From Bryobacterales bacterium (GTDB lineage: Bacteria > Acidobacteriota > Terriglobia > Bryobacterales > Bryobacteraceae), in NCBI GenBank assembly GCA_003167255.1, contig PMTR01000188.1:1-36712 (forward strand): a DNA stretch of 36,712 bases, written 5' to 3'. Below, piece after piece: positions 7,414 through 17,106 of the stretch (the first letter of the stretch is position 1; each line of letters opens with the position of its first letter). The notes beneath the pieces were generated by a model. It was not told the DNA's origin and ran no database searches. It was given only the letters and a program-made list of their open reading frames with translations. The position numbers were made by a program, and so were the translations under genes.

Positions 7414-10038
7414 CTACTTTGCGATGAGGCGGACGGGGGACAGGATGCCGGAGGGGAGCGACCGCAGGTTGTTCATGTCCTGTGCCTGGAAGCGTTCGCC
7501 GTACTTGGCGTTCAGGGCTTTGTAATCGGGCAGCGGGCCCCTGGCCAATTCGTTGATGGCGAGGTTGGCGACGGTGATGCGGATGGTGTTCGCACCGGCG
7601 TTGAGCAGGGCGCCAACCTCCAGTTCATAGGGCGGTCGCCAGACGGAGCCGGCGCGCTTGCCATTGACGAAGACCACGGCGGCTTCGCGAACGGGACTCT
7701 CCAGCATGGCGCGCATGCCGGAGCCGGAACGGCGCTCCTCGGTGGTGACGGGTGTGCCTTCACCGAAATTCAAATACAGAGGGTGATGCGAAGCCAGCAT
7801 GGACTGCGGAACCGTGAGGGTGGTGTCGTAGGTTTTTTGCCCGGAGAAATTGACCCAGGAAGCGGCGTCATTCCAGGGGCCGGTGACCTCGATGGGTGCG
7901 GGGATGGGAGCGGTAGGCACGGCGGCGGGCGGAGTGCGGTCCTTGGAAAAGACGAGGACGCGGGATTCGTAGGGCGCAAGGTCGAGATCGAGTTTGGGGC
8001 CGGCGGCTTTTGAGACCTTGCCGGTGAAGGGATCCCACCAGGCGGCGTCGGGCGCGGTCGAGCGGAAAGCGGCGGGGGCGTGCACGGGGTGATTGGAAGT
8101 GTTGGCGAGGAAGTAGACGTCGGCGAAATCGAGCTTGCGGTGGATGAACCCGATTGCGGGGGCGGTCGAAAGGTCGGGGGCGAGCCACTGGTGGAGAGAG
8201 TCGCCGAGGTGGGATTCGATCTCTACGAAATGGCCGCGGGCATCGGCGCTCGCAAAGAGCGAGCGGGACAATTCCACGATTTGGGGAGTGTCGGATTGTT
8301 CCGCGAGACCGGGGGCGAGCGAAGGGGTGCGGCGCACGGCGACGAGGACTCCACCGTTACGGACGTAGTCTTCGAGTTTCTTGTATGTAGCGAGCGGAAT
8401 GCGCTGGACGGCGGGCAGGACCAGGACGGGATAAGGCACGCCGGCGTGAGCGATGGCGCCGTCGTCAATGAAATCGAAGTTGTAGCCGGCGTCGAGGATC
8501 TGAGGCATGACGGTGGGACCGATGAGCGAGTCCATCATCTTATTGATGGAGGTGTTGCCGGGAGTGAAGGCGGCGTAGGCATCGTCGGTGGGCAGGTAGA
8601 CGGCGACGTCATTGGCGGGGCGGCCCTGGCGGAGGAGAAAACTGATGCGCTGGAGGTAGAGCGTGATGTCGGGCATGACGAGCCACCAGGGATTGTGATT
8701 GTTGAGGACGCCGGCGGCATAGAAGCGCCAGCCGGGCTCACCGGCGGAAGGCGGCGAATAGGGCCAGCCGTGGCCGATTAACTGGTTGATGCCCTGGATG
8801 AAGTGGAGATCGGCTTCGGCCTTGAGGTCGAGCGGGGTGGCGCGAAAGACGGGGGAATGGAGCCAGGTCCAGGTTTCGGAAGAAGTGACGGGCCGGCCGT
8901 AGAGGTGGCTCGAGGAAGCGGCCCAGCGGGTGGCGGAAAAGCGGCGCCATGAGGAGCCTTCGCCTTCGGGGAGATCGACGAGCGCGTTGCTCGAAAGCGA
9001 CACGGGCGGGGTGCCGTAGGTTTGGGAGCGGAAGAGGGTGCTGTGCTGGTGCGCCCACTCGCGGATGGGAGTGAGGTAATTGTCGTCGGCGAGCTCGGTG
9101 AGGGTGCGGCCCCAATCGTGGCGGATGGCGGCGGAGTCTTTGACGGTGTCGGAGGCAAGGGCGGGCAGGTCAGGCAAGAGATCGTAGCCGCGGCGCTTGC
9201 GGAATTCGTCGAGGAAGTTGGTGGTCCAATCGGAGCGTTCGTCTTCGAGCGAGTCGCTGAAGACGGCGTAGGGAGGATTCTTGCCGAAGGCCTGTGCGAG
9301 GCGGTCGCCGACGGCGTGGAGGTGGTTCGAAATCGCGGCGCGGTCGTAGTGGTCGAGGACGAAACCCTCGGCGCCGACGGCGGCGCGTTTGACCATCATG
9401 CGGGTGTGGCCGGAAATGAAGACGAGGGCGGTGCGGGCGTGGTCGGGATCGGGCGGGACGCGGAGGGTGGCGTTATCGATATCGGCGATGCGGCGATCGG
9501 CGAGGAAGGCGGCGATGAAGGTCTCGCCCGTGGCGAGCGTGGGAAGCGGAACGGAGATTGCGCCAGGGGGAACGGAGAGGTGCTCGATGCGGAGGCGTCC
9601 GGCGGCCTGGGCGATAGGGATGTGAGGGCCGCCGTAGGGCCAGCCGCTGCAGAGTGTGAGATCGAAGCGGAGGCCGAGCTCGCGGGTTTTTTCGCCGGTG
9701 AAGCGGAGGGCATCGAGGAAGCCGTCGGAGAGATAGGGCAGGTTGCGGATGCCTTGTTCGGGATTGTCGAGTTCGAGGGGATAGACGGGTTGGACCTCGA
9801 CGCCGCCGATGCCGCCCTCCTTCATGGTGCGCAGTTCGCGTTCGAGTTCGGCGGTGTTGACGGCGGGGCCGAACCACCACCAGCGGACCATGATGCGCGC
9901 GTCGGCGGGGGGCTGTTCGAAAGCACGGCGGAGATCGGCGATGGTAGCGGGAGATGCCGCGGGAGGCGCAGCGGGCATGAGGAAACAGCCGGCCGCGAAG
10001 AGAGCGACGACACCACACAACGACAGGTTTGCGCGCAT
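7414..10038 (-). CDS. Alpha-L-rhamnosidase, GH106 family
   Basis: The protein has 874 residues. An N-terminal hydrophobic signal carries a borderline lipobox (AAGC, Cys18), so it is exported and perhaps lipid-anchored. The N-terminal region contains the family signature 'VRWWWFGPAVN', '..MKEGGIGGVEVQPVYPL' and 'DLTLCSGWPYGGP' (about 50-135). A TIM-barrel core follows, and the C-terminus has a beta-sandwich of the galactose-binding type ('VFVNGKRAGSVWRPPYELEV', 'NTIRITVANLAINELARGPLPDY'). GH106 enzymes release terminal L-rhamnose from pectic rhamnogalacturonan and other glycans. The gene is divergent from L-rhamnose isomerase and mutarotase genes, which fits supply of their substrate. The start ATG 10038 has TAGCAT 6 nt upstream. 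Confidence 0.88.
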   Translation of the reverse strand: MRANLSLCGVVALFAAGCFLMPAAPPAASPATIADLRRAFEQPPADARIMVRWWWFGPAVNTAELERELRTMKEGGIGGVEVQPVYPLELDNPEQGIRNLPYLSDGFLDALRFTGEKTRELGLRFDLTLCSGWPYGGPHIPIAQAAGRLRIEHLSVPPGAISVPLPTLATGETFIAAFLADRRIADIDNATLRVPPDPDHARTALVFISGHTRMMVKRAAVGAEGFVLDHYDRAAISNHLHAVGDRLAQAFGKNPPYAVFSDSLEDERSDWTTNFLDEFRKRRGYDLLPDLPALASDTVKDSAAIRHDWGRTLTELADDNYLTPIREWAHQHSTLFRSQTYGTPPVSLSSNALVDLPEGEGSSWRRFSATRWAASSSHLYGRPVTSSETWTWLHSPVFRATPLDLKAEADLHFIQGINQLIGHGWPYSPPSAGEPGWRFYAAGVLNNHNPWWLVMPDITLYLQRISFLLRQGRPANDVAVYLPTDDAYAAFTPGNTSINKMMDSLIGPTVMPQILDAGYNFDFIDDGAIAHAGVPYPVLVLPAVQRIPLATYKKLEDYVRNGGVLVAVRRTPSLAPGLAEQSDTPQIVELSRSLFASADARGHFVEIESHLGDSLHQWLAPDLSTAPAIGFIHRKLDFADVYFLANTSNHPVHAPAAFRSTAPDAAWWDPFTGKVSKAAGPKLDLDLAPYESRVLVFSKDRTPPAAVPTAPIPAPIEVTGPWNDAASWVNFSGQKTYDTTLTVPQSMLASHHPLYLNFGEGTPVTTEERRSGSGMRAMLESPVREAAVVFVNGKRAGSVWRPPYELEVGALLNAGANTIRITVANLAINELARGPLPDYKALNAKYGERFQAQDMNNLRSLPSGILSPVRLIAK

Positions 10039-10044
10039 AGGATC

Positions 10045-10050
10045 ATGCTA
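10045..10050 (-). promoter_or_regulatory. -10-like TAGCAT 6 nt before the GH106 start
   Basis: TAGCAT on the minus strand (10050-10045) ends 6 nt before ATG 10038, without a Shine-Dalgarno. Hexamer and spacing are the same as at the patatin gene. Confidence 0.45.
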
Positions 10051-10158
10051 CTGGGGCGGCGGGGTCACTACAAGGAGATTCCGGCCAAGGGCGGGCGTTT
10101 CGGATCAATAAACGCAAGGGGGATGGGGGCGCGATGGGAAGGGCGCGTGGATTCATGG

Positions 10159-10183
10159 CGTTCCACCGCGGGCAGGTGGAACG
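10159..10183. promoter_or_regulatory. 9-bp inverted repeat in the divergent rhamnose spacer
   Basis: CGTTCCACC (10159-10167) and GGTGGAACG (10175-10183) form a perfect inverted repeat with a 7-nt spacer. A further half copy GTGGAACG is at 10229-10236. The site lies in the 393-bp spacer between GH106 and the isomerase, where a shared regulator could bind. It could equally be a hairpin. Nothing else gene-like is visible in 10039-10431. Confidence 0.4.
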
Positions 10184-10378
10184 AGGGGCGAGCAGAGAGC
10201 GGCGCAGCGGCGAAACTTGTTTATCCATGTGGAACGGTTGGGGCAGATGGCGAGCGGGCGACGGGACCAGCGCGGGGGGCGATGGGAAATAAGGGCTGTA
10301 GCATGTTTGAGTTCCGGCGGACGGGGACGGGCGGCAAGGTTCCGCAACATGAAACGGGCGGTTTGGTTGATAATTGTT

Positions 10379-10408
10379 TTGACGGTTTTGCGGGATAGCC
10401 TTCATAGT
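10379..10408 (+). promoter_or_regulatory. Predicted promoter of the rhamnose isomerase gene
   Basis: TTGACG (10379-10384) is followed after 18 nt by CATAGT (10403-10408). Transcription would start near 10415, leaving a short leader with AGGAA (10421-10425) as ribosome binding site 6 nt before GTG 10432. Confidence 0.45.
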
Positions 10409-10431
10409 GAAACATTGAGCAGGAAACTAAC

Positions 10432-11625
10432 GTGATTGCGAATAAACAGGCCGACACCATCATCCATGCGCTGAATGCGTTCCAGATCGAACTGCCCTCG
10501 TGGGGATTTGCCAACACGGGCACCCGGTTCGGGAAGTTTCTGCAGCCCGCAGCGGCTGCGACGATCGAAGAAAAATATAGCGACGCGGGACAAGTACACC
10601 GTTGGACGGGGGTGTGCCCGACGATCGCGCTGCATGTGTTGTGGGACCTGCCGAACGGGGTCGAGGACGTGGCGGAGGTGCAGGCGCTGGGGGTGAAGTG
10701 CGGACTGCGGGCGGGCTCGATCAATCCGAACACGTTTCAGGACCAGGTGTACAAATACGGATCGCTGGCGAATCCGGATGCGGATGTGCGGCAGGAAGCG
10801 CTGGATCACATTCTGGACTGCGTCGAGATTGCGAAGCGCTTGGGAAGCCGCGATCTTTCGATGTGGTTCGCGGACGGATCGAATTATCCGGGCACGCAGA
10901 ATATCCGGCGGCGGCGGCAATGGATGGCGGAAGGATTGAAGGCGGCGCACCGGCGGATGACGGCGGAGCAACGGATGCTGGTGGAGTACAAACCGTTCGA
11001 GCCGGCGTTCTACCACACGGATATCGCGGACTGGGGCATGGCGCTACAGTACGCGAAGGACGCCGGGCCAAACGCGCGGGTGCTGGTGGACACCGGGCAC
11101 CACTACCAGGCACAGAACATCGAGCAGATTGTGGCGTGGCTGCTGGACCTGGGGATGCTGGGCGGATTCCACTTCAACGACCGGCGGTACGCGGACGACG
11201 ACCTGACGATGGGGTCGATTGATCCTTATCAGGTGTTCCGCATTTTCCACGAGATTCGATATTTCGAATGGGAAGACGGGAAGACGGCGGACATCGCGTA
11301 CATGATCGACCAGAGCCACAATTTGAAGGGCAAGATGGAAGCGATGATCCAGACGGTGTCGACGGCGATGGAACTGTACGCCAAGGCGGCGCTGGTGGAT
11401 CACGAAAAACTGGCGGGATTGCAGACGAAGTGCGCGCTGGTGGACGCGGAGGAGTGCCTGAAGAGCGCGTTTGCGACCGACGTGCGGCCGGTGATTCGGG
11501 AATGGGCGGAATCCAAGGGACTGCCGGCGGATCCGATGGATGCCTTCCGGCAGAGCGGATACCTGGAACGAATCACGGCGGAGCGGGCGAAGCGAAACGC
11601 GGCGGCAGTTTCGAGCTACGCGTAG
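10432..11625 (+). CDS. rhaI: L-rhamnose isomerase (xylose-isomerase-like TIM barrel)
   Basis: The 397-residue protein interconverts L-rhamnose and L-rhamnulose in the cytosol. Metal-site motifs of the Pseudomonas/rhizobial-type isomerase are visible: VEYKP (Glu185), VDTGHH (Asp220, His223), GGFHFNDR (His247, Asp250) and DIAYMIDQSHN (Asp287, Asp293). The active-site segments 'SWGFANTGTRF' (23-33) and 'DLSMWFADGSNYPGTQN' (141-157) are also clear. There is no signal peptide. The GTG start is supported by AGGAA 6 nt upstream. A mutarotase gene follows after 44 nt in the same direction. No rhamnulokinase, aldolase or permease lies in the window, so the pathway must be completed elsewhere. Length is slightly below the approximately 430 residues of the Pseudomonas enzyme. 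Confidence 0.88.
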   Translation: MIANKQADTIIHALNAFQIELPSWGFANTGTRFGKFLQPAAAATIEEKYSDAGQVHRWTGVCPTIALHVLWDLPNGVEDVAEVQALGVKCGLRAGSINPNTFQDQVYKYGSLANPDADVRQEALDHILDCVEIAKRLGSRDLSMWFADGSNYPGTQNIRRRRQWMAEGLKAAHRRMTAEQRMLVEYKPFEPAFYHTDIADWGMALQYAKDAGPNARVLVDTGHHYQAQNIEQIVAWLLDLGMLGGFHFNDRRYADDDLTMGSIDPYQVFRIFHEIRYFEWEDGKTADIAYMIDQSHNLKGKMEAMIQTVSTAMELYAKAALVDHEKLAGLQTKCALVDAEECLKSAFATDVRPVIREWAESKGLPADPMDAFRQSGYLERITAERAKRNAAAVSSYA

Positions 11626-11669
11626 CGCCGGGAGGACCAAAGAACCGCGGAGACAGCCAAAGGAGCTCG

Positions 11670-11987
11670 ATGCCTCGCTACGCATTCAAACTACGCATCA
11701 AGGCCGACGCCATCGAAGAATACGAACGGGAACACCAGCGGGTGTGGCCGGAGTTGCTGGCCAAGCTTAAGGCGGTGGGGATTTCGGAGTACTCGATTTT
11801 CCGGCGCGGGCAGGAGCTGGTGTTGAGTTTGCGGGTGGAGGATTTCGAGCGGGCCTGGGACGAGTTGGACCGGGATCCGGTGAACCTGCGCTGGCAGGAG
11901 TTCATGAGCCGGCTGTTCGAGCCGGTGCCGGAAAAGCGGGAAGGCGAGCGGTTCGCGATGATGAAGGAAGTGTTCTACCTGAAGTAG
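11670..11987 (+). CDS. rhaM: L-rhamnose mutarotase
   Basis: The 105-residue protein has the full length and pattern of RhaM. It begins 'MPRYAFKLRIK', has the catalytic-region motif Tyr18-x3-His22 ('EYEREHQRVWPEL'), and 'LRWQEFMSRLFEP' with Trp75. RhaM interconverts the alpha and beta anomers of L-rhamnose, feeding the isomerase. The ATG at 11670 is preceded by an excellent AAAGGAG (11659-11665), typical of operon-internal genes in this window. It is probably co-transcribed with the isomerase. Confidence 0.92.
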   Translation: MPRYAFKLRIKADAIEEYEREHQRVWPELLAKLKAVGISEYSIFRRGQELVLSLRVEDFERAWDELDRDPVNLRWQEFMSRLFEPVPEKREGERFAMMKEVFYLK

Positions 11988-12083
11988 CTTGTGGATTCCG
12001 GAGAACGGAATTTCACCGCTGAGACGCCGAGGCGCTGAGAAAACGGGGGCTGCTCATTTGCAAACCTAGAGCGGAAGCTGCGC

Positions 12084-12089
12084 TAGAAT
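12084..12089 (+). promoter_or_regulatory. -10-like TAGAAT 8 nt before the M20 peptidase start
   Basis: TAGAAT ends 8 nt before ATG 12098, with no convincing Shine-Dalgarno. This matches the leaderless pattern seen elsewhere in the window. Confidence 0.5.
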
Positions 12090-12097
12090 TGTGAGAC

Positions 12098-13516
12098 ATG
12101 TCACGTCTCTCAGCGGGGTGGGTTGCGTTGGCGGTTGTCAGTATTGCAATCGGTGCGCAGGCCCAAACAGCCGCGCCGCGGCCACCGCAGAAATTTGAGG
12201 CACTGGCGCGAGACATCCTGAGCGAGCTCATCGCCATCAACTCGACGCACGCACGGGGCACGACGGTTGCGGCGAAGGCCGTGGCCGCGCGGGCGCTCGC
12301 AGCGGGGTTTCCACCGGCGGATGTCGCGGTGCTCGCTCCCAATGACCATCCGGAGGCGGGCAATGTCGTCGTGCGGCTCCGCGGCCGCACGAGCGACCGG
12401 CCCGTGCTATACATCTGTCACCTGGACGTCGTGGAGGCCCGGCGCGAGGACTGGACCTTCGATCCTTTCCGGCTGACCGAGCAGGAGGGCTGGCTGTACG
12501 GACGCGGCACCATCGACATGAAGGGCCAGGACGCGGCCGTGCTGGCCAGTCTGATTCGCTTGAAGCAGGAAGGCGTGGCGCCGGCGCACGACATCATCGC
12601 GGCTTTCACCGCGGACGAGGAGGCAGGGGGCGACGCGAACGGCGTGGCGTGGCTTGTCAAAGAGCATCGCGACCTGGTCAATGCGGCGCTGGTGGTGAAC
12701 CCGGACGGTGGCGAAGCCGCGCTCAAGCAGGGGCGCAAGCTCTATATCGCGGTGCAAACCAGCGAAAAAATGTTTCTCACGTTTTCGCTCGAGACGACCG
12801 ACAAGGGCGGTCATAGCTCGCGCCCGACGGCCGACAACCCGATTTACCGGCTGGCGTCAGGTCTCGATCGGCTGGCGAAGCTGCGTTTTCCTGTCCACCT
12901 GACCGAGACGACCAGACTGTATTTCGAGCGGCGCGCGGGCATTGAGCGTGGTCAGTCACAGTCGGACATGCGGGCGATTCTGCGCGTTCCCCCGGAGCCC
13001 GGCGCCGTGGAGCGCCTCTCGTCAGTGGTCGAGACCAATATCCAACTGCGTACCACTTGCACTACCACGATGATCGACGGCGGACACGCGGAAAACGCTC
13101 TCCCGCAGCGCGCGCGGGCCACCGTGCAGTGCCGCGTGATCCCAGGCGAGTCTGTGGATTCAGTGGCGGCGGCAATCCGCGCGGCGGTGGCTGATCCGAA
13201 GATCGTGGTCAGCGTCCTGACGCCAGCGAGACCGGCGCCGGACTCGCCGCCGGCGCCGGCCATCCTGACTATGGTGGAGGGCGTGACGCACTCGATGTGG
13301 CCCGGAGTGGCCGTGCTGCCGGAAATGAGCCCCGGCGCCAGCGATAGCATTTACACGCGGGCGGCCGGCCTGCCGAGCTACGGGATCGACGGAATGTTCG
13401 ATGATCTCGACGACGCTCGCGCGCACGGCCGCGACGAGCGCATCGGCGCAACGGCGTTCGCCGAGGAGCTTGAGTTCACGTACCGGCTCATGAGGGCGAT
13501 GAGCGAGGCACGGTAG
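12098..13516 (+). CDS. Secreted M20-family metallopeptidase
   Basis: The 472-residue protein begins with a Sec signal ending near 'AIGAQAQ' (about 1-23). The M20 zinc sites are present: ICHLDVV (first His and catalytic Asp), GRGTIDMKG (bridging Asp), TADEEAGG (catalytic Glu and ligand Glu), NPDGG (ligand Asp), and a C-terminal ARAHGRDERI supplying the last His. A dimerisation-type lid domain (about 215-345, with KGGHSSRP) interrupts the catalytic domain. M20 enzymes cleave di- and tripeptides or acylated amino acids using two zinc ions, here probably in the periplasm. The gene stands alone between the rhamnose genes and the convergent TonB receptor. The exact substrate is unknown. Confidence 0.88.
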   Translation: MSRLSAGWVALAVVSIAIGAQAQTAAPRPPQKFEALARDILSELIAINSTHARGTTVAAKAVAARALAAGFPPADVAVLAPNDHPEAGNVVVRLRGRTSDRPVLYICHLDVVEARREDWTFDPFRLTEQEGWLYGRGTIDMKGQDAAVLASLIRLKQEGVAPAHDIIAAFTADEEAGGDANGVAWLVKEHRDLVNAALVVNPDGGEAALKQGRKLYIAVQTSEKMFLTFSLETTDKGGHSSRPTADNPIYRLASGLDRLAKLRFPVHLTETTRLYFERRAGIERGQSQSDMRAILRVPPEPGAVERLSSVVETNIQLRTTCTTTMIDGGHAENALPQRARATVQCRVIPGESVDSVAAAIRAAVADPKIVVSVLTPARPAPDSPPAPAILTMVEGVTHSMWPGVAVLPEMSPGASDSIYTRAAGLPSYGIDGMFDDLDDARAHGRDERIGATAFAEELEFTYRLMRAMSEAR

Positions 13517-13589
13517 TCGGGGAGGGTCACCACTTCGGTTGGCAGGCGAAAGCGCCAGGATACCATCCTGCCTCACCAAGGCCGCCAGG

Positions 13590-16500
13590 TTAGAAGTTGA
13601 AGCGGAGCGCTAACTGAAACTGCCGGTTGGTCCCCAGTCCGACCTGATTAGACACCGTGGAGGTCAGGGCGCCGAAGGTGCCGCCGGCCGCGCTTTGAGT
13701 ATAGGCTTGGCCGGGCTGCAGGATTCCAGTCGCATCGTTCAGGCGCGGCGTTCCGCCGCCCGGCGCCGCGAATACCGCGCTGTTGAGGATGTTATAGCAC
13801 TCCGCCCGGAATTCGAAGTTCATTGTTTCCTTGATTGGGAACTTCTTGGACAACGTAAGGTCCAACTGACTGATTCCCGGACCCCGTAAAGCATGCGGGC
13901 CAGGTTGCCGTCTGTGCCCGGTTGTGGAACGGCGAACGCCGCGGGGTTGATATAGAACGTCCCGTTATTCGAGTAATAGAGAGGGACTCCGGGCACCAGG
14001 TCGGGGCGCCGTACATTGCGGCTGGCCCCGCCGCCGGGAACGTTGACGATCGGAGTCGTCATTACCACACCGCCGGTAACCACTGGAGCCGCGCTGATTG
14101 CGCCCGTCACGGTATTGCGGTAGACGATGTCCGGCCGCACGATCTCTACGTCAACCGGCAGACCTGTGCGCGCATTGAACAGGGAGCCAATCTGCCATCC
14201 GCCGAGGATCGCTTTTGCCAGCGGGCTGGCGTTGGCGTGGTGCGTGCTTACCGTCCCGTATGGCAATTCGTACAGCGCGCTGAAATTGAAACTCTGGCGC
14301 ACATCCGAGATATTGTCGCCATATTCGGACGACTGGCTGTAATTGTTGGCAGAGGTTCGGGCGTCCTTGGAACCGTCGCTGTTCCCCAGGCTGTGCGACC
14401 ACATGTATTGCGAGCCCATTGTGAGCCCGCGAGAGAAACGCCGGTTGAGCAGGACTTGCAAACCATCGAAATGATCGTTCCCTCCGCTGGTTTTGGTGTC
14501 GATTTCCGCGAACCGGTTCGTGACCGTGGTTCCGTTCACTACGCTGAACTCGCGCACCGCCGATCCGGCTCCCGTGGCCGGATTCATGACCACGCCAGTG
14601 ATCCTGTTGGTGATGCCGCGCAGAAACAGATTTCGTCCCTGGCTGCCCACATACCCCACCGTCAGTATTGTGTTCAGCGGCAGTCGCTGTTCGATCGAAG
14701 CGGAGTACTGCAAGATCTTTTCCGGAACCGCGTAGTCCGGAAGATAGGCCCGGGGCTGGAATTGCAGGTTGGGGTCGTTGATATTGTAATTGGAAAGAAA
14801 CGTATCCGGCGTCACCGGATAGGTGAGCAGCGCTCCGCTGGTGATGGTCCGGTTGATGCGATCGTTGAGCCCTGGCTGAGTTTGGCCTTCCGTTAGGCCC
14901 GGTCCATAGTAGTAACCGCTTCCGATGCGCAACACCGTCTCGTTATGAAACGCCTCCGGCGACCAGCTAAGCCCGAGCCGCGGCCCGAAGTTCGTCGTCT
15001 TCATCGTGTACCAGTCTTTGGCGTAGTTGGGAATGAGAGTGCCGGTCGGCACGTCGAACCAAAGCACTTTGTCATTGGATTCATGTAGCGGGCTGTAGTA
15101 TTCATACCTCAATCCATAGTTCATGGTAAGGTTGGGCCGGATCTTCAACTCGTCCTGCACATAACCGATATAGAACGTTTGGTGCATGAGCGAAAACCCG
15201 GACTTGCCGGTAAATGGACTTAGTGCGGTGGTGTCTCCATTAAACGCCACCTGCGACGGGGCATCGGCGAGAAAGGCCTGAATATTGGCAAAGCTATAAG
15301 TGGTGCCCCCATAGAAGGCAGTCTTCAGATGCTGGGGCCGGATTTCGACACCGAACTTCACGTTGTGATTCCGGTGAATCCACGTAACACTGTCGATAAA
15401 CGAGAGCGAGTAATTGGTGAACGGCGCCGCACGGCCGTTGAGGGCGCTCGACAGCTTCAACTGGCCGGTCGGAGACGCGATGCCGACTGAGCCCTGCTGT
15501 CCCCCGGTGCCGCCCAGAGAGACCACGCCGGACAAACTGATGGTTACACCGCTCAGGTCCAGCCCCGGCACGGTTGGAGCGGAGGCGTATACACGGGTTT
15601 TGGGCGCGTTGAGACCGACCTTGATCTCGTTGACAAGGGTTGGCTTCAACACCTGATTCAGGCCCACCATCGCGTTTTGCGGTACTGCGCCGTAGATAAT
15701 CGTGCTGCCCGTGGAATTCGCCGTCACCAGGCCATAACCCTGATCGCGCTGGTAGCGGACGTACATCCTGTTCTTGTCGCTAATGACGTAGTCGAAACGA
15801 ATGTTGCCGGAATACTCGTCGACCGAACCGGGCTCCTGGACGTTGACAATGTCAAACAACGGGTTTACAGAAGTGGTCTGCCCCACCGGAAACGCCTGCA
15901 GCAGGGGTCGTATGGCGGCATTCATGCAAGTCGGTGTGGTTTGCTGTGGCGTTCCCGGGGGGCAGTCGGGAAGCGCACGCACCGCCGCACTCGGCGTCGA
16001 TTCAATGTACGGCGAGGTGGTCCTCTGTTTCAGCGTTTCGATACCGGCAAAGAAGAACAACTTATCCTTCACGATCGGGCCGCCTGCCGACCCGCCGAAT
16101 TGATTCAGTCGCAGAATCGAGGGGTTGGCGCCATCGAAGAAATTGCGGGCATCCAGCTTGTCGTTACGGAAATACTCAAACAGGCCGCCGTGTAAGGCGT
16201 TGCCGCCACTCTTGGTGATCACGCTGATTTGTCCGCCGGTTCCGGTCCCGAATTCCGCGGGGTAGTTGTTCGAGTCCACCCGGAACTCCTGCACGTTTTC
16301 CATGCTGGCTTGCAACCGGAATGGGCCGGGAATCTCGCCGTTAAAGTCGCTCGGGTTGTTGCTGATGATGCCCCCAGCCTCGATTCCGTCGTACCGCAGC
16401 GCGTTCTCCTCGTACGAGCGGCCGTTGAAGCGCATGTCGTCGAACGTCCCCGCTCCGAAGTTGACCGCGCCCGGCGTCATCAGGTAAAGCTGCGAAATCT

Positions 16501-16951
16501 GGCGGCCGTTGATGGGGAGTTGTGCGACTTCGCGCTCACCGACATTAATGCCGATAGCCGCGGAGCTGGTATCGATCACTACAAGGTCGCCGCTGGAAAC
16601 CTTGACCTCCGTGGCGACGGAGGCAGGCTGCACGGTGATATTCAGAGTCCGCTCCTGGCCTACCTGGAGTGTGACGCCGCTGTTCTCGGCCGGCGCCATT
16701 CCGGTCGCTTCGGCCGTTACCGTGTACGTCGAGGGCCCCAACTGCGTGACCAGATAGACGCCTTGCCCATTGGCCGTGACCTTGCGGGCCTGGCCGGTCC
16801 TCTCATTCTTTACCGTGACCAGCGCGTTGGGCACCACGGCGCTACTCGCGTCTGTGATGGTGCCGCTGATACGGCCGCTGTCGCTCTGTGCAAGAATCAG
16901 CGGGGCGGTTAGCGCCCCCAAAAGCAGAAATCGCCTGATTTGCCTGTTCAT
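13590..16951 (-). pseudogene. Oar-like TonB-dependent receptor with a frameshift
   Basis: An outer-membrane receptor of about 1,120 residues is encoded in two frames. Residues 1-22 are a signal peptide. About 25-105 is a carboxypeptidase-regulatory beta-sandwich ('GRISGTITDASSAVVPNALVTVKN'), followed by the plug and a large beta-barrel. Just past '..GTDGNLARMLYG' the frame slips at a C4 run (13882-13885 on the plus strand). The expected 'GPGISQLDLTLSKKFP' then continues in another frame (13590 to about 13880) to 'FQLALRFNF', with the C-terminal Phe needed for barrel assembly. Such receptors import large substrates or bind matrix glycans. The lesion is either a real mutation or a homopolymer sequencing error. 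Everything else looks well conserved. Confidence 0.85.
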
Positions 16952-16957
16952 AGTGAG

Positions 16958-16963
16958 TATCTA
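16958..16963 (-). promoter_or_regulatory. -10-like TAGATA 6 nt before the TonB receptor start
   Basis: TAGATA on the minus strand (16963-16958) ends 6 nt before ATG 16951. The marR gene has the same hexamer with the same spacing. Confidence 0.4.
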
Positions 16964-17106
16964 AAGTAGCAAGCCAGTGTTGCAGATCAATAACAATTGG
17001 ATGAAGGTTGAGCGGCAGCGAACTGTTTCGCAACGCGCGGCTCCGATCAGAGCCGCGACCGTGAGGGAGCGGAGGGCCGGAATATCCATGCTAGGATCAA
17101 GCCAGA

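Noticed and set aside
9022-10398. A 458-residue plus-strand frame opposite GH106
   Set aside because: Gly/Ala/Val/Glu-rich shadow of the GC-rich GH106 gene. No domain is recognisable and the real gene is clear on the other strand.
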